Made by a program: the position numbers and the translations under genes
The notes under the pieces: generated by a model
Databases searched by the model: none
Seen by the model: only the letters and a program-made list of their open reading frames with translations
Told to the model about the DNA's origin: nothing
Shown: positions 1-11,982 of the stretch, in pieces
How positions within the stretch are numbered: position 1 is the first letter of the stretch
Layout: every line of letters starts with the position of its first letter
Assembly (NCBI GenBank): GCA_964058805.1
Contig: CAXKVV010001083.1
Coordinates: 1-32,924, forward strand
Direction of reading: 5' to 3'
Length of the DNA stretch: 32,924 nt
From: Schoenoplectus triqueter
Lineage: Eukaryota > Streptophyta > Magnoliopsida > Poales > Cyperaceae

Positions 1-18
1 CCAATGCATTGTCCCATT

Positions 19-150
19 CAGGGGCGGATGCAGTATGGGCCGGGGGCAACTGCCCCCTGAATTTTGAAAAATAATATTTTCTAGTAATACTTTTGATAAT
101 TTATCTCTCCCTGAATTTTTTTTTGCCCCCACTCCCCTCTAAATTGTCTG
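19..150. mobile_element. Truncated end of a CAGGGGCGGA-type hAT element
   Basis: CAGGGGCGGATG at 19-30 matches the terminal repeat type seen in the element at 10947-11179. It is followed by GGGGGCAACTGCCCCC and further C-runs, as in many plant elements of this class. I found no matching right end or target duplication, so only one end is claimed. Confidence 0.45.
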
Positions 151-1111
151 ATTAATTTTCATTGGAATCCATCATTTAGAATATTGTCTTCTCAGTTGCA
201 AATAACTTGCCAAATCTTATACGGCACTTGCAATTGTAATTTCAAAAGCACCATAGTACTTGTTAATTTTAGAATCTTCTCATGTAACAAAAATATTATG
301 CAAGTGACACTAGATATCTTCATATACTATATATTTGTTCAGCAATATGTTTCTAATTTTATTTTTTAATTAGTCCGAAAAATAAAATTAAGTTTATCAA
401 TAATTATCAAGTCGACCCCTCACCTTTACTTAATTTTTCTAGGATTTGCTGCACACAATATCGCACAATTAGGTGCAACATTCCATTCACACATATTCTC
501 TCTATATCAAATTATCAATGCCCTTTTGCCCTTTTTGAGGCAGAACAGATATAGCTTCTACAGTATTATTTGATATATGCCACACTTAAGGGTCGATTTG
601 TTTCTTCATTAGACAAATATATGTCGTTCGAAATAAAATATGTGTATTCCTTTTCAGTGGCATCAAAAGGGGGAACCGATAAAAGATGCCATGTCATATC
701 TGTCTTTGGCTTTTCCTTTAGTTTTTCAACTTCTATTTCTTCTGTATAGACAATAACTGCTTGAGGCGCTGCATTAATTAATTTTGCACATAAAAGGGTT
801 GTAGATTTGTAGTTCCTCTAGATCCTTTTTTCTTCTTATTATTATTAATAATTGGGTATATGAGTATGCAACAATGATTCGAACTTCGAGGAGGCGGAGA
901 GATTATCGGATTTAATCGTACAGCATAAAATAGTAATGATATTATTAAAAAAAAAAATCTAAAACAACTCTGCAAATGAAACAAAAAATAACTATACGGA
1001 GATAATATTTTTTTTACTTTTAGAAAAGATAAAATATTTTCACAGAGGCTAGAATGATGTTTTTCTTGCGATGCAGTAGAAAAATCCGAGGTAAAAAAAT
1101 TTGGAACTTTG
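151..1111. other. Non-coding AT-rich stretch
   Basis: I see no gene, no inverted-repeat element and no conserved protein fragment here. Short open frames on both strands have low-complexity or random products. Confidence 0.6.
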
Positions 1112-1119
1112 GGCAAATC

Positions 1120-1530
1120 TAGGGTGTCAATTATTAATCCGATTCGATCCGAACTCGACCCGTCCCGACATGATCCGAAAATAAATGGGTCGGATATGCT
1201 TTAATTTTTTTGACCCGAATCGGATTCGGGTTAACCCGAGGCGACCCGATTAATTATATTTTTTAAAGTAATATATGATTTAGTACTAATTAAACCTTAA
1301 ATATATACTAATTAAGATTAATTATAAATTAATTAAGAATTTTATTACTTAAATTATATAAAAATAATTAATAAATAATTAATTATTTTTCACAGATCGG
1401 GTCGGGTCGACCGGTAACCTGTCGGGTGGGGTACGGATCAAGATTTTTTTATCCAAATTTAATCGGGTCAGGTTCGGATCGGATAAAAAAATTAAAATAA
1501 TATGATCCGACCCGACCCATTGACACCCTA
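1120..1530. mobile_element. Non-autonomous hAT element (MITE), 411 bp
   Basis: The ends are TAGGGTGTCAAT and its complement ATTGACACCCTA. The perfect 8-bp direct repeat GGCAAATC flanks the element at 1112-1119 and 1531-1538, the size made by hAT transposases. Subterminal regions are rich in GGGTCGG and CCCGACCC words, while the centre (1255-1390) is almost pure A/T. There is no coding capacity. Confidence 0.92.
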
Positions 1531-1538
1531 GGCAAATC

Positions 1539-3261
1539 CAAAATGACTAGGTTTTATTTGAACCCTCGTCTTTTTTTCAGATAAAAAAGGTTTGAGATAG
1601 AGTTTTGGTCTCTTTAATTTTGGATTCTTTTAATTATTTCAACATTTTAATAAGAGAAGATGTGTGATATTTTTTTATAAAGATAAGAATTTAAATTATT
1701 AATTTTTTAATTATTCACAAAAAGTAAGGGAATTTTTTATGAACTAAAGTGACTAAGGGCCCAAGAACCTCTAAAGTTTGGATTTTCGTGGCACTGCAGA
1801 CACACCAAAAATTATGAAAAAGAAAAAGACCGAGAAAGAATTTTGATCTCTTGAATTTGCATAAAGGATACGATATTTTATCTTTGACATTTCTACTACA
1901 TCGAAAAAAACCCATCATTATGGAATTCACAAAAATATTTTAGTTTTTCTAGAAATAAAAAAAATTATGGAGACGAGCTATATAATGCCCATTTTTTTTC
2001 CTTTTAACATACGGAACTTCTAAAAAAAGTAATATAATGAGAACAGATATCTAATATGCTTTAATCACAAAAATAGTGTTTTTCATCTCAAAAGTCGGGG
2101 GATCAATATTCGAATAATGAATTTTATGAATATTTAAAATTGAATGACCTGACTCTCAAATTTCATATAAAAGAATTGACATATATATTTGAACTCTTAA
2201 AATTTTGATCAAATAATATTTAGTCTTTTAATGTACTCGTTCAAGTATTTTAACTTCAATATATGCGTTCAGAGCAACAAAAGTTCCTAATGTTAGATGA
2301 AGCAACATCGAATATGATAAATGAATTTGGACTTGCTAAGACGCATACATTTAGGTCTAATATGTTCACAATTGCATTAATAAATATGCATTCAGAAATT
2401 TCACATTATTTAGACACTTTTTTTTTTCAAACTCAACAAATATGGTATTCCATGATTAGCAGCCTCAAATATATATATATTTTTTGTATTTCTTGATAAG
2501 ATAAAGAGATATCACATGACTTTTCCCTTACTCTTATTTTTTTCTAGCTTGTAGGGGAACGATATATCTCGTGACCTCAGAGATCTGCATTATTTTTGTT
2601 AACAAATCCTGTGCAGAATCTAATTGCTGTTTTCTAAAGTGGGTACAAGATCTTCAACAAACTTAGTTTACCCATAGTTTTTTTTTTCCTAAGATCTGTT
2701 GAGATTTTCTTCTCTTTCTTTTCTTTTTAGAGAAGCACGAGTTTCTCACCAAAAGAAAAGTGGGGCCCAAAAAGGGAATAGTAGGGAATTGTACTAGATG
2801 CTGGATCCTGGATAAAACAGGATGTATTTAATTTCTTTTTTCTTTCTTTGATGGATAGCTGACTAGTGTGTATTTTTTTCAGTAGTAACAGAAAATTAAT
2901 GAATTATTTATATCCGTTAATTACATAAAAATATACAACATGCAAAATAAAATACAACAACAACAACAAGATCTTTAATCCCAAATAAATTGGGCTTTCT
3001 TTTTTTCCCCTTTATATATAATAAGCGCCCAATAAAAAAAATTGTATCCTTGAAGAACCAGGAATCAATTTTCTGCGTTAATGGAGTTTTTTTTTATATT
3101 AACATGAGATGAGGATCAAAATTTATTAACTCATTTCCAAAATAAATACTCAATTTAACTTTTTGTTTTAGTATTGATATTTTAATTTGTACAGTACCAA
3201 TTTTAATCGGGACAGTTCGTTTCTACTTCCTACCATATGATTAACATTGATGACGGAGTAT
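1539..3261. other. Non-coding AT-rich stretch
   Basis: Apart from the repeat fragment near 2955 nothing is recognisable. The frames at 1715-1930 and 2263-2496 lack family resemblance. Confidence 0.55.
2955..2998. repeat. Fragment resembling a dispersed plant repeat end
   Basis: ACAACAACAACAAGATCTTT followed by AATCCCAAATAAATTGGG resembles the CAACAACAA...CCCAA...TTGGG terminus seen in many plant dispersed repeats. Only this short piece is recognisable. Confidence 0.35.
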
Positions 3262-3970
3262 GCGGATATGAAAAAAAGAAACGAGGGAAATGATATGAGT
3301 ATCTTGGAAAATTATCTGAAGTAGTTTGAACTGAGTTTTGAATTCGGTCTCAAAGTGTCTAGACTGAGTTTCAAACTCGATCCTAAGTACTTCTCAAATT
3401 AAATAAACTATTTCAGAAAAAAAATAAACACATAATTAAAATTAAACACAATTCTAAAGTATGCTAAAATCAAACATAATTATTCTCAAATTAATTTAAT
3501 ATATCCAATTTATAAATTATATTATTTAATTATAAAATATCTAAAATTAATTACACCTAAATTACAACTACAATTGAACTCAATTATTATAAATTAAACT
3601 AACTAAAACTACATATGACTCAAATAGAAAAATACTATAATTAAACTAATTATGACTAATTACAACTAATCACAGATAATTACAACTATATAATTTTAAA
3701 TTAATAGTACAATAAACCTAATCTGAACTAAACTATAATTAATAAATTTAAAGTATAATTAAATAATATTTAATATAATTTTAACTAAATAAAATATTTC
3801 AATCTAAATAAACACATAACTAAAACTAAAAAAAATACTTGGGACCGAGTTTCAAACTCAATCTAGGTATCTGAGATCGAGTTTGAAACTTTGTCTAGAC
3901 TACAAGCGCAAAAGTACCAACCAATCATACTATTTCCCATTGCTTTTATTTTTATTTAAAAAAAAATATG
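3262..3970. mobile_element. Degraded MULE-like element with palindrome-bearing inverted repeats (family member 1)
   Basis: The left arm (about 3262-3412) and right arm (about 3835-3970) are inverted copies. Each carries two near-palindromes of the type ACCGAGTTTGAAACTCGGT (for example GGGACCGAGTTTCAAACTC at 3841). The interior is AT-rich and non-coding. The outer ends are eroded relative to the two better-preserved members at 8702 and 26273, and no target duplication is recognisable. Confidence 0.65.
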
Positions 3971-4163
3971 GACACTAACAAAATGAAATAAACATTTCCT
4001 TCCCTTTTCATCTCTGATCCTCCACTCACTTATTTTATAATTTTTACTAATCTAGATAAGTTAAATGAGTGAAGAGTTTTCTAAATTTTTTAATGCATGG
4101 GAAAAGGTTTGGATGGTATTCTATTATTTTACGTATGGTTGTTTGTTATATATATGTGTGTGT

Positions 4164-4579
4164 GAGAGAGAGTAAAGATTAAGTTCACGGAGGTTTTTCA
4201 TGAACTTAACTCAAAAAGTATATTAAATTATCTTTAAATTTTAATTTATCATTCTCATTAAATTCTTTATATGAAAATCTTGTGGGATGCGAAAATTTGG
4301 AGTGTTTTGAGTTTTTTAATTCATCGTTTTTAACTTTTTAAAAATAATATTCAAACATTGAATATTTTATCATTATTTTTAGAGCTAATATTCAAAAATT
4401 AAAAATCATGACTTAAAAAGCTCAAAACACTCTAAATTTTTGCATCGCACAAGATTTTCATATAAATAATTTAACGATAATGAGACATTAAAATTTAGAG
4501 ATGATTTAATATACTTTATGAGTTAAGCTCACAAAATGCCTCTGTGAGGTTAACTTTACGGTATCTTTACTCTCTCTCT
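4164..4579. mobile_element. Foldback MITE family A, copy 1
   Basis: The two halves are inverted copies along nearly the whole length. They start from GAGAGTAAAGAT at the left and ATCTTTACTCTC at the right, and pass through TATATGAAAATCTTGTG and its complement. The element is bordered by TA/TG/GA microsatellite on the left and TC/TA on the right. A close second copy lies at 5070-5479. No coding capacity. Confidence 0.82.
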
Positions 4580-5039
4580 ATATATATATAGTATTTTGTC
4601 AATGCATTGTTACGGTGATGTATTTTAAAAATATAAAAATATATATCTTCACGTGAAAAGAAAATAATTAAATAATTTAATAATTAATATAAATTTTAAT
4701 TATGAATACATAATTAATATAAAATAAATACATAATTGAGAGAAAAGTTGACAATCAAAATTTAAGGAAAGTTAAAATTCATAATTGATGGTAATTTAAG
4801 AAAAAGAAAAGAAACAAAGTAGAACAATTATACTCCTAAATTATATAAAATTTTGTGCAACAATCAAAATTGAGAGAAAATTATAACTTCAACACAAATG
4901 ATCGTATAGATAGTAACATTATTTGATAAATAAATCAATCTAATGACTAATATTAGCTCTAAAAATTTAATAAAAAATCTGGACCGTTGTAAGATCAGAA
5001 CACTTACATATTTAATAAGGAGTAGAGATAGAGATAGAG

Positions 5040-5042
<3 letters not shown>

Positions 5043-5070
<28 letters not shown>
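5043..5070. repeat. (TA)n microsatellite
   Basis: About fourteen TA units directly beside the left end of the MITE at 5070. Similar shorter runs occur at 6241-6260, 6664-6674, 6833-6851 and 18183-18197, always at MITE borders. Confidence 0.9.
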
Positions 5071-5075
<5 letters not shown>

Positions 5076-5479
5076 ATACCATGAGTTTAAGCTCACGGAG
5101 GCCTTCCGCGAACTTAACTCAAAAAATATATCAAATCATCTCAAAATTTTAATTTATCATCTTCATTAAATTCTTTATATGAAAATCTTGTGGGATGCAA
5201 AAATTTGGAGTGTTTCGAGCTTTTTAAGTCATCATTTTTAATTTTTTAAAATGATGTTCAAATATTAAATATATTATTATTATTTTTAGAGCTGATTTTC
5301 AAAAATTAAAAATCATGACTTAAAAAACTCCAAATACTTCAAATTTTTGCATCCCAATAGATTTTCATATAAAGAATTTAATGAGAATGATAAATTAAAA
5401 TTTTGAGATGATTTGATATACTTTTTTAGTTAAGCTCACGGAAGGCCTCCGTGAGCTTAAGCTCACGGTATCTTTACTA
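5070..5479. mobile_element. Foldback MITE family A, copy 2
   Basis: Same family and orientation as 4164-4579, sharing long stretches such as ATATGAAAATCTTGTGGGAT. Its ends carry GAGTTTAAGCTCACGGAGGCC and the complement. It is inserted next to a (TA)n run at 5043-5070. The open frame overlapping its left end is a microsatellite artefact. Confidence 0.82.
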
Positions 5480-5579
5480 TATATAAAAAGAGAGAAAGAT
5501 TTGAGTTATAGTGTTATGCATAAGACAAACCACCTCTTTGCTATAAATCAATTCTTCATTATCAAAGTGCAAATGATCG

Positions 5580-5808
5580 ATCCAACTGTACGAAATGATT
5601 TTCATATAAATATCTACACATAGATCAAATTTTATATTTTTTAAATTTTTTTATTATTTTTTAAGATAGTTAGAAAATCATTTTTTTTAATGACTCATAA
5701 TAACTAAATGAAGTGAATTTCTAACCATCTTAGTAAAAAAATTCTAAAAAATATAAAATTTAGTCTACATCTAGATATTCATATGAAAATTATTTTGTAC
5801 GGCTGTTT
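5580..5808. mobile_element. Foldback MITE family B, short member
   Basis: The left arm (CTGTACGAAATGATTTTCAT) is mirrored by the right arm (ATGAAAATTATTTTGTACGG). Inside lie ATCAAATTTTATATTTTTTA and its inverted counterpart, the hallmark of the family B elements at 6261, 17127 and 18197. Confidence 0.6.
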
Positions 5809-6260
5809 TATTGACAAAGGCTGTTTTAATAATTTTGAAAATATAATTTTGAATTATGTTAAAAAACAATATATATATATATATACATGTTTTTGCGTGT
5901 ATATATTGATTCGTCGATATTTTCATCATGTTGAATACAGGACATCATATGATGGTAAAACTTACATCAAACTTATCATTTTTCATGATACTATTCATGT
6001 TAATTTCCGTATTTCAAAATCATGAAAATAATCAATTTTCAATATATTCCCCGCTATATATTCAATGATGAGGGATCCAATGTCTATGGTTATCAATACC
6101 TGTTGTGTGTATTTATTAATTTGTATTATCAAATGTATTCTGCATCATCTTAATTGTATATATATGAAAAATTATATATTTTTTTACTTCATTTGAATAA
6201 CTATTTATCAAAGAAGATTGTTTGTAAATTTTTGAGTTGATATATATATATATATATATA

Positions 6261-6663
6261 GAGTAATGCTATGGTGCTTCGCGAAGCAAAATTTTTTTTT
6301 TGCTTCGCGTCCGTATCTCGAATTTAAAAGTTCAAACGGCCGATCCAAACTGTTGAGCATCATCTTCATATTGAAATATCCTTGGAGATCAAATTTTATA
6401 TTTTTTTGATTTTTTTTGATATTTTTTAGATGGGTACAAAGTCGCTTGTTTTGGATGGTGCAGAAATCTTTAGATCAACAAACTTTGTACCCATCTAAAA
6501 AATATCAAAAAAATTCAAAAAAATATAAAATTTGATCTCCAAGGATATTTCAATATGAATATGATGTTCAATGGTTTGGATCGGCCGTTTGAACTTTTAA
6601 ATTCGAGATACGGACGCGAAGCACAAAATTTTTTTTGCTTCGCGAAGCACCATAGCATTACTC
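6261..6663. mobile_element. Foldback MITE family B, intact near-perfect hairpin, 403 bp
   Basis: The termini GAGTAATGCTATGGTGCTTC and the exact complement GAAGCACCATAGCATTACTC are followed by arms of about 185 bases with few mismatches. The loop is only some tens of bases (around 6450-6480). The tip of each arm itself contains GCTTCGCGAAGC, a perfect 12-bp palindrome. A run of (TA)n lies at 6241-6260 and again from 6664. No protein is encoded; overlapping open frames arise from the palindrome. Confidence 0.9.
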
Positions 6664-6674
6664 TATATATATAT

Positions 6675-6841
6675 CCGTATATCAAATTTGAAAGTTCAAA
6701 CAACCGATCCAAATCATTGAACATGATATTCATATTGAAATATCTTTTGAGATCAAATTTTATATTTTTTGAATTTAAGATATGGACACGAAACACGAGA
6801 GATTTTGTGCTTCGTGAAGCACCATAATCTCACTATATATA
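6675..6841. mobile_element. Deleted copy of MITE family B
   Basis: It starts inside the left arm (CCGTATATCAAATTTGAAAG), runs to ATCAAATTTTATATTTTTTG, then jumps to the right tip (TTTTGTGCTTCGTGAAGCAC). The loop and one arm tip are missing compared with the intact neighbour. It is bounded by TA repeats on both sides. Confidence 0.72.
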
Positions 6842-6851
6842 TATATATAAG

Positions 6852-8701
6852 CAACATTGAAATAATAAAAAATGTGTATACATATTTATATATATAAATA
6901 TTTCATCAATTAATTTTATTATTTAATAATTTAAATAATAATTATTTAATATTTAATTTTATTAGCACTGATGACATCCAGGATTATGAGCATTTTATCC
7001 CTCCGCGTATTCAATACTTTATTTTAGTCTACTATTTTTTTTAATGTCATTCGCACCTTTTAATAAAAATAAATAAATAAATTACTCCTAAAATGATATA
7101 ATTAAGATAATGCATGAAAAATAGCTACTTATTATGGAACTTTTAGGTAAGAACTTGCATCGTCATAAAAGTTTGAAGAGAGTTGACCACGGAGTGGAAT
7201 CAAGATTTTAGTATAGAAAGGTTGAGTTGCGAATTTATATTTGATCATTAAAATTAATAAATTAAAGAAGAGGATAAATACATATTACGAAATAAAATAT
7301 ATGATAATTTTTAATTCTGATATGTAACTTTGGTGAGATAGGAGAGGGACGGACCCAACCCCTTTTTTGTCTCTACCGTAATTTAACATTTCAAATTAAT
7401 TGTTGCCGCACAAGCAGAATTTTCAAATATTGCAGAGGTATCATTGAAAATACAATTTTCACAGGGAATAGCTTTTCACATTTCTACTTTTTCAAGGGAC
7501 GTAATTGCTGACCTTTACAGTTGATCATTTATAATGTTTTCCTGCCGTGAAAGTACTACTATCATATCTTGATGACTAAAGGCAAATCAATATCATCACG
7601 TATTCACGTTGCTTGATACTGTCCCTAAAGTTGAGGATGACCAAACTGCCTCTTTATAGGAAACAACCATGAACTTCACTTCCTTTTTCTTGGTTTCATT
7701 TTCTTCTTTTTGTTTGGTGGGTGTTGTGCTACGAGTTCTTTTTTTTTAGTTATCTATATGTCGGCTATCGTTTATGTTTTAAAATAGTAATATTTTTTAT
7801 TTTTCAACTCAAAATGAAAGTATAGTTGCATTAAAAATGTTCAAAAGGATGCATTTTATGTGTCTAAAGATATTTCTGAAGGATTATAAAGGCTATATAA
7901 TTCAAGATATTCTTGTACAATTTTTTTTTCAATTTTTTCCTATACTTAGATATTCTTGTACAATTTATTTTCTATTTTTTTTGCGTTTTAAAATATATTT
8001 AATTGACTCCAACGTTTGCAAAATAATATTTTTTAAAGATTACAAAATTTTATTATTTTAAAATCTTACTCTTTAATGGTTTATCCTCCTTGTAAAGTCC
8101 CGGAGGTACTAGTAGTCCTAAACTTTATAGTATAAAATAAATGTCTAGAACTAAACAAATTAGTTCAATTTACCAAAATATTTTTTTAAGTCCTTGAATG
8201 ATGTGCTTAATTTTTTTGTTTGGTGCTTGTATTTTTTTTAAAGATAAATTAAAGTGCAAGTCATTTAAATTTTAAGTCGAATTTCAAAATTATTTGCTTT
8301 AATTAAACATATAAATTTAATTAGAATTGCTGAACAGAAACATCTCGTTTTCAAACTTAAAATTTTAAGAAAAATATATCGATTTTATTTATAAAAAATT
8401 GGAATCCACAAACTGATAAAAAAGTTTTGGACCGTTGGTGTATATATGTTTGTTAAACAAACGTCTCCGGCCTTGAACAATTTAGACGATGATATATTGA
8501 GACTTGAGAGACAATTCTAACTGATTCGCAATAAAATCAGCTGGTGATGTGTGGCAGTATGATCTGTATAGCGGGGAATAAATCTAGTTCGGTGGCAGAG
8601 CCTGTCTTATCTCAATCCTCCGATCCATTACATATTCAAATTTGAGAAATTATTTTTTTTGTGATGTATGGACGAACTGCAACTGCTTTATACGAAATGA
8701 G
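6852..8701. other. Non-coding stretch between MITE cluster and MULE
   Basis: AT-rich with no recognisable gene. AGGGACGGACCCAACCCC at about 7346 may be a scrap of a CAGGGGCGGA-type hAT end. A local duplication of TATTCTTGTACAATTT occurs near 7905 and 7950. Confidence 0.5.
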
Positions 8702-9821
8702 CAGATTTATTTTGGTAAATACAAAAAAATAGGGAAGTGGTATGATTTTAGTGCATATGTATTCATAGTCAGATCCGAGTTTCAAAATTTATCTCAGATA
8801 GTTGGGATCAAATTTGAAACTTTGTTCCAATTTCTTTTCTTTTTTTATAAAATTTTAAAGTTTTGATTAATTTTTTCAATTTTTTTCAAACACTTCAACA
8901 TGGTCCATGCCACATATACCTAATTGCAGAATGAAAATTATTACAAATGAATGCAGACCGTAAATACTAGTATTTTATTCGGTATGTAATTTATTATTTC
9001 AATATGATATAAATATATTTTAGAAATTATTTTTATTTTTATTTTTATTTTTATTACATAAATAATATAATAAATATATTAATATTTTAAGAACAAAATA
9101 AAATATATAATTTTCATGAATAATATAAAAAATTATCATATTATTTGAAAAATTCAGCAAAACCAAAAATAAGATAGAAAGATGAGCAAAATATCCGAAA
9201 ATCTTGTTACTATGGATTAAAATGAGTAGAAAGAAGTAGGAACAGTGGCCATCCCTGATTGATTTTTTTAAATCATCATTATAGTATATTTAAAAAAAAA
9301 GATATTTATTGGTACACTTTTATTATATATCAAATACTTATTTATATTTGATTGACAAATATACTTATATTTATATATTCTTCAACTATATATTTAAATT
9401 TAAAAATTATATTAATAAATTATTTTTTATTAGTCATCTCCCTAGCTTAATTTATTAACGGTAATTCACTTCATCCTAGCTTGAATGACTTGACCATTGC
9501 TTTGCTACAAGAAAAAATATAAATGCACTAATTAACTATTATACAATCTATATATAGCAATATGAAAAATTATTAAGAAAAAACCATTAAATTTTTAATT
9601 GATTATTAAATATATAGCAATATGCTTGAATCTTATATAATATATGTTTGGAAAAGTTCCAAAAAAATTAATCAAAATTTTAACCTGGGACCGAGTTTCA
9701 AATTCGGTCCCAACTAACTGAGACCGAATTTGAAACTTGGGTCTGACTACGAATGCAAATTTTCACTGAAATCTTACCATTTTCTTATTTTTTATTTTAT
9801 TTACCAAAAAAAAAAATTCTG
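8702..9821. mobile_element. Non-autonomous MULE-like element with about 170-bp inverted repeats (family member 2)
   Basis: It begins CAGATTTATTTTGGTAAATA and, on the opposite strand from the right end, CAGAATTTTTTTTTTTGG. The arms (8702-8880 and 9655-9821) align throughout and contain the paired palindromes of the family. Flanks CGAAATGAG (8693-8701) and CGCAATGAG (9822-9830) form a 9-bp duplication with one mismatch, the size typical of Mutator-like transposition. The interior is AT-rich and non-coding. Confidence 0.82.
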
Positions 9822-9830
9822 CGCAATGAG

Positions 9831-10938
9831 TGTTCTCGGATTTAGTACCGAATTTCAAGGGAAAAACTATCACCGGATTTTCCTTAAGTGTGAAGAAAAT
9901 TAATGTGTTATTATTATATTAAGCTCACTGATAATAAAAGCACTTTCACTAATCCATGCACTTGTCAAACAAAAAAAAATACACTATTTTCATTGCCAAT
10001 ATTTATTAATCAAAAAGATGGAGGTCTTTGCCTCTCAATTTCATTAATCCGTAAAATTACGTAAATCATAAGAGCTAAGTTCGTAAAAAATGAAAAAGAG
10101 AAAAAAAAACAGCTTTTAACAAAATAATTAGCCATGCCTAGTTAAGGCATAAATGCTCTTATTCCTCGGACTCCAATATGCATAATTTAAAGAGTAATAG
10201 AAAGAAATTATGGCTCCATAACTTAGGGAGTCTAGGGAGGTGATATAAGTTATTCATCACATTATGAAGCTATTGGACCCATAATTTATACTGATTTATT
10301 ATTATCATTATCATTATGCTTTAAATAATATTATTTTAATTATAAATCTTTGATCATTATTATTTTATTGTATTATTTTAGTTATAATCATTTATATTAC
10401 TGGTAATTTTAATTACAAAATATTTAATCATTGTTATCAACTTTCATCATGATTATGAATATTAATGATATAATAGTAATAACATTCTTATTACTGTTGT
10501 CATTCAAAAATAATTTTAATTTTATTATCGATATGATTGGTGTTATTTATACATTATATTATAATAATATAAATACTATTATTTTCTTATTCCTCTATTT
10601 ACCTAAACAAACAAGAACATGTTTATTCCAACGTGAAAACAATTAATTTAAGAGAATATTAGTAATAATGTTTTCGTCTTAAAAACTAATAATGTTTTCT
10701 CTTTACTCCTGAATCAAAAAATTAATTCTTTTTTATCGGAAATATAAAGATTGTCCAATCAAAGATTAATTCTCACGAATATTGGAATATTGATCTGCGA
10801 TGAGCTCAATTGTCCACATGGTTCATTTGAAAATTTTCCATCGTTTTAACTTTTGAGATCCCAATTCAGCTATCACCTCGTCTTTTTTCTGTACCAGACC
10901 CATGATTTTGCCATGTACCAAAGCCTTTGGTACCAACT
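9831..10938. other. Non-coding AT-rich stretch
   Basis: TTATTATCATTATCATTA-like low-complexity sequence around 10295-10450 is the only notable feature. No gene is seen. Confidence 0.55.
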
Positions 10939-10946
10939 CTTTCTAG

Positions 10947-11179
10947 CAGGGACGGATTCAAAAAAAAAAAAAAACTCAGATTGAGCACAATGGATATAAT
11001 GATCTAAGGAGAAGTTTATATCATTCAATTTTTTAACCCAACAATAATGAAGCCTAAGGACAACTATAGAAATGAATACTATTTTATAAGTTTTCAAAAA
11101 AAATACTTATATTTTTACTGAATTTTGAAATTTAACTCGGACACTAGTATAAACTTGTTCCTTAATATATCCGCCCCTG
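10947..11179. mobile_element. Non-autonomous hAT-type element, 233 bp
   Basis: It begins CAGGGACGGATT and ends ATATCCGCCCCTG, an imperfect inverted repeat of the widespread CAGGGGCGGA type. It is flanked by a perfect 8-bp duplication CTTTCTAG at 10939-10946 and 11180-11187. No open frame of note. Confidence 0.88.
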
Positions 11180-11187
11180 CTTTCTAG

Positions 11188-11974
11188 TTCCTAGTTTACT
11201 ACAAAGAACAAATACCGGCAGAGGGACATTCATTCTGACTCGCCACACAAAATCCACCAACGCGTTGACAACAAAGAAACGTGGTAATGATAAATAAAAT
11301 GGGCAACTAAACATGGGTCGCTACGTCCGAATCTGCGGACAAGATCTTTATTTTGATTTGCCAAATTAATAACAAAAAAGTTCATGTGACGTCGATTTAT
11401 TCTTTTTTTTTTTTGCTTCCCAACTCATCTCAACGCGTGTATCTACCCGAATATATCACTTACGTTTGCAGTTGCAGTTGCACGCTCTTAATAATAGTGC
11501 TGATTCGCTGCGCAAATGAACAGGTTGGATTGTTTCGGATAAGTTTGATTAAAAGAATTATAGGATAACGGACCGCCCGAACACTATCAGCTTTCTTTTT
11601 AGGTCTGTATTATTTCGGATATTAGATTTTGGGTTCTTATGAGTTCATGTCATCTCAGATTTTTTTATTAATACTGGTCGGACTCAGATTGTCTGATATC
11701 GAGTAGTTTCGTATCAGGACAGGTTTTTTTTTTATCACGTTTAATTTCTAGTCAGGGTCGAGTTTTTTATCGTCACATTATATGTATTATTATATTTTTA
11801 ATTTGTGTATTTATTAATCAGATATATAATGATACAAGCACAAGTTAAATTTATAAAAATAAGTTTGTGTTATTTGTACATGAGAATTTTAAAGTAATCA
11901 GGTATATTGGATACCATATTGTAAGTTAACGCAGCGCAACAAATACCGTGAAATGATTAAGATAAGATATGTCA
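11188..11974. other. Non-coding stretch with degenerate GGTCGG/CAGATT words
   Basis: The first 350 bases are moderately GC and unassigned. From about 11570 a diffuse version of the GGGTC/CTCAGATT composition found at 12497-12780 appears. The hAT-like element at 11983 may have split one older tract into these two parts. Confidence 0.4.
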
Positions 11975-11982
11975 TTTCTAAT

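Noticed and set aside
778..1116. 112-codon minus-strand frame
   Set aside because: Low-complexity product running through homopolymer-rich DNA, with no motif and no promoter signal.
6515..6827. Similar open frames on both strands (93 and 90 codons)
   Set aside because: They arise because the DNA is a long inverted repeat of MITE family B; the two products are near copies for that reason only.
10431..10646. 71-codon + strand frame with hydrophobic residues
   Set aside because: Hydrophobicity follows from T-rich low-complexity DNA; no start context or family match.
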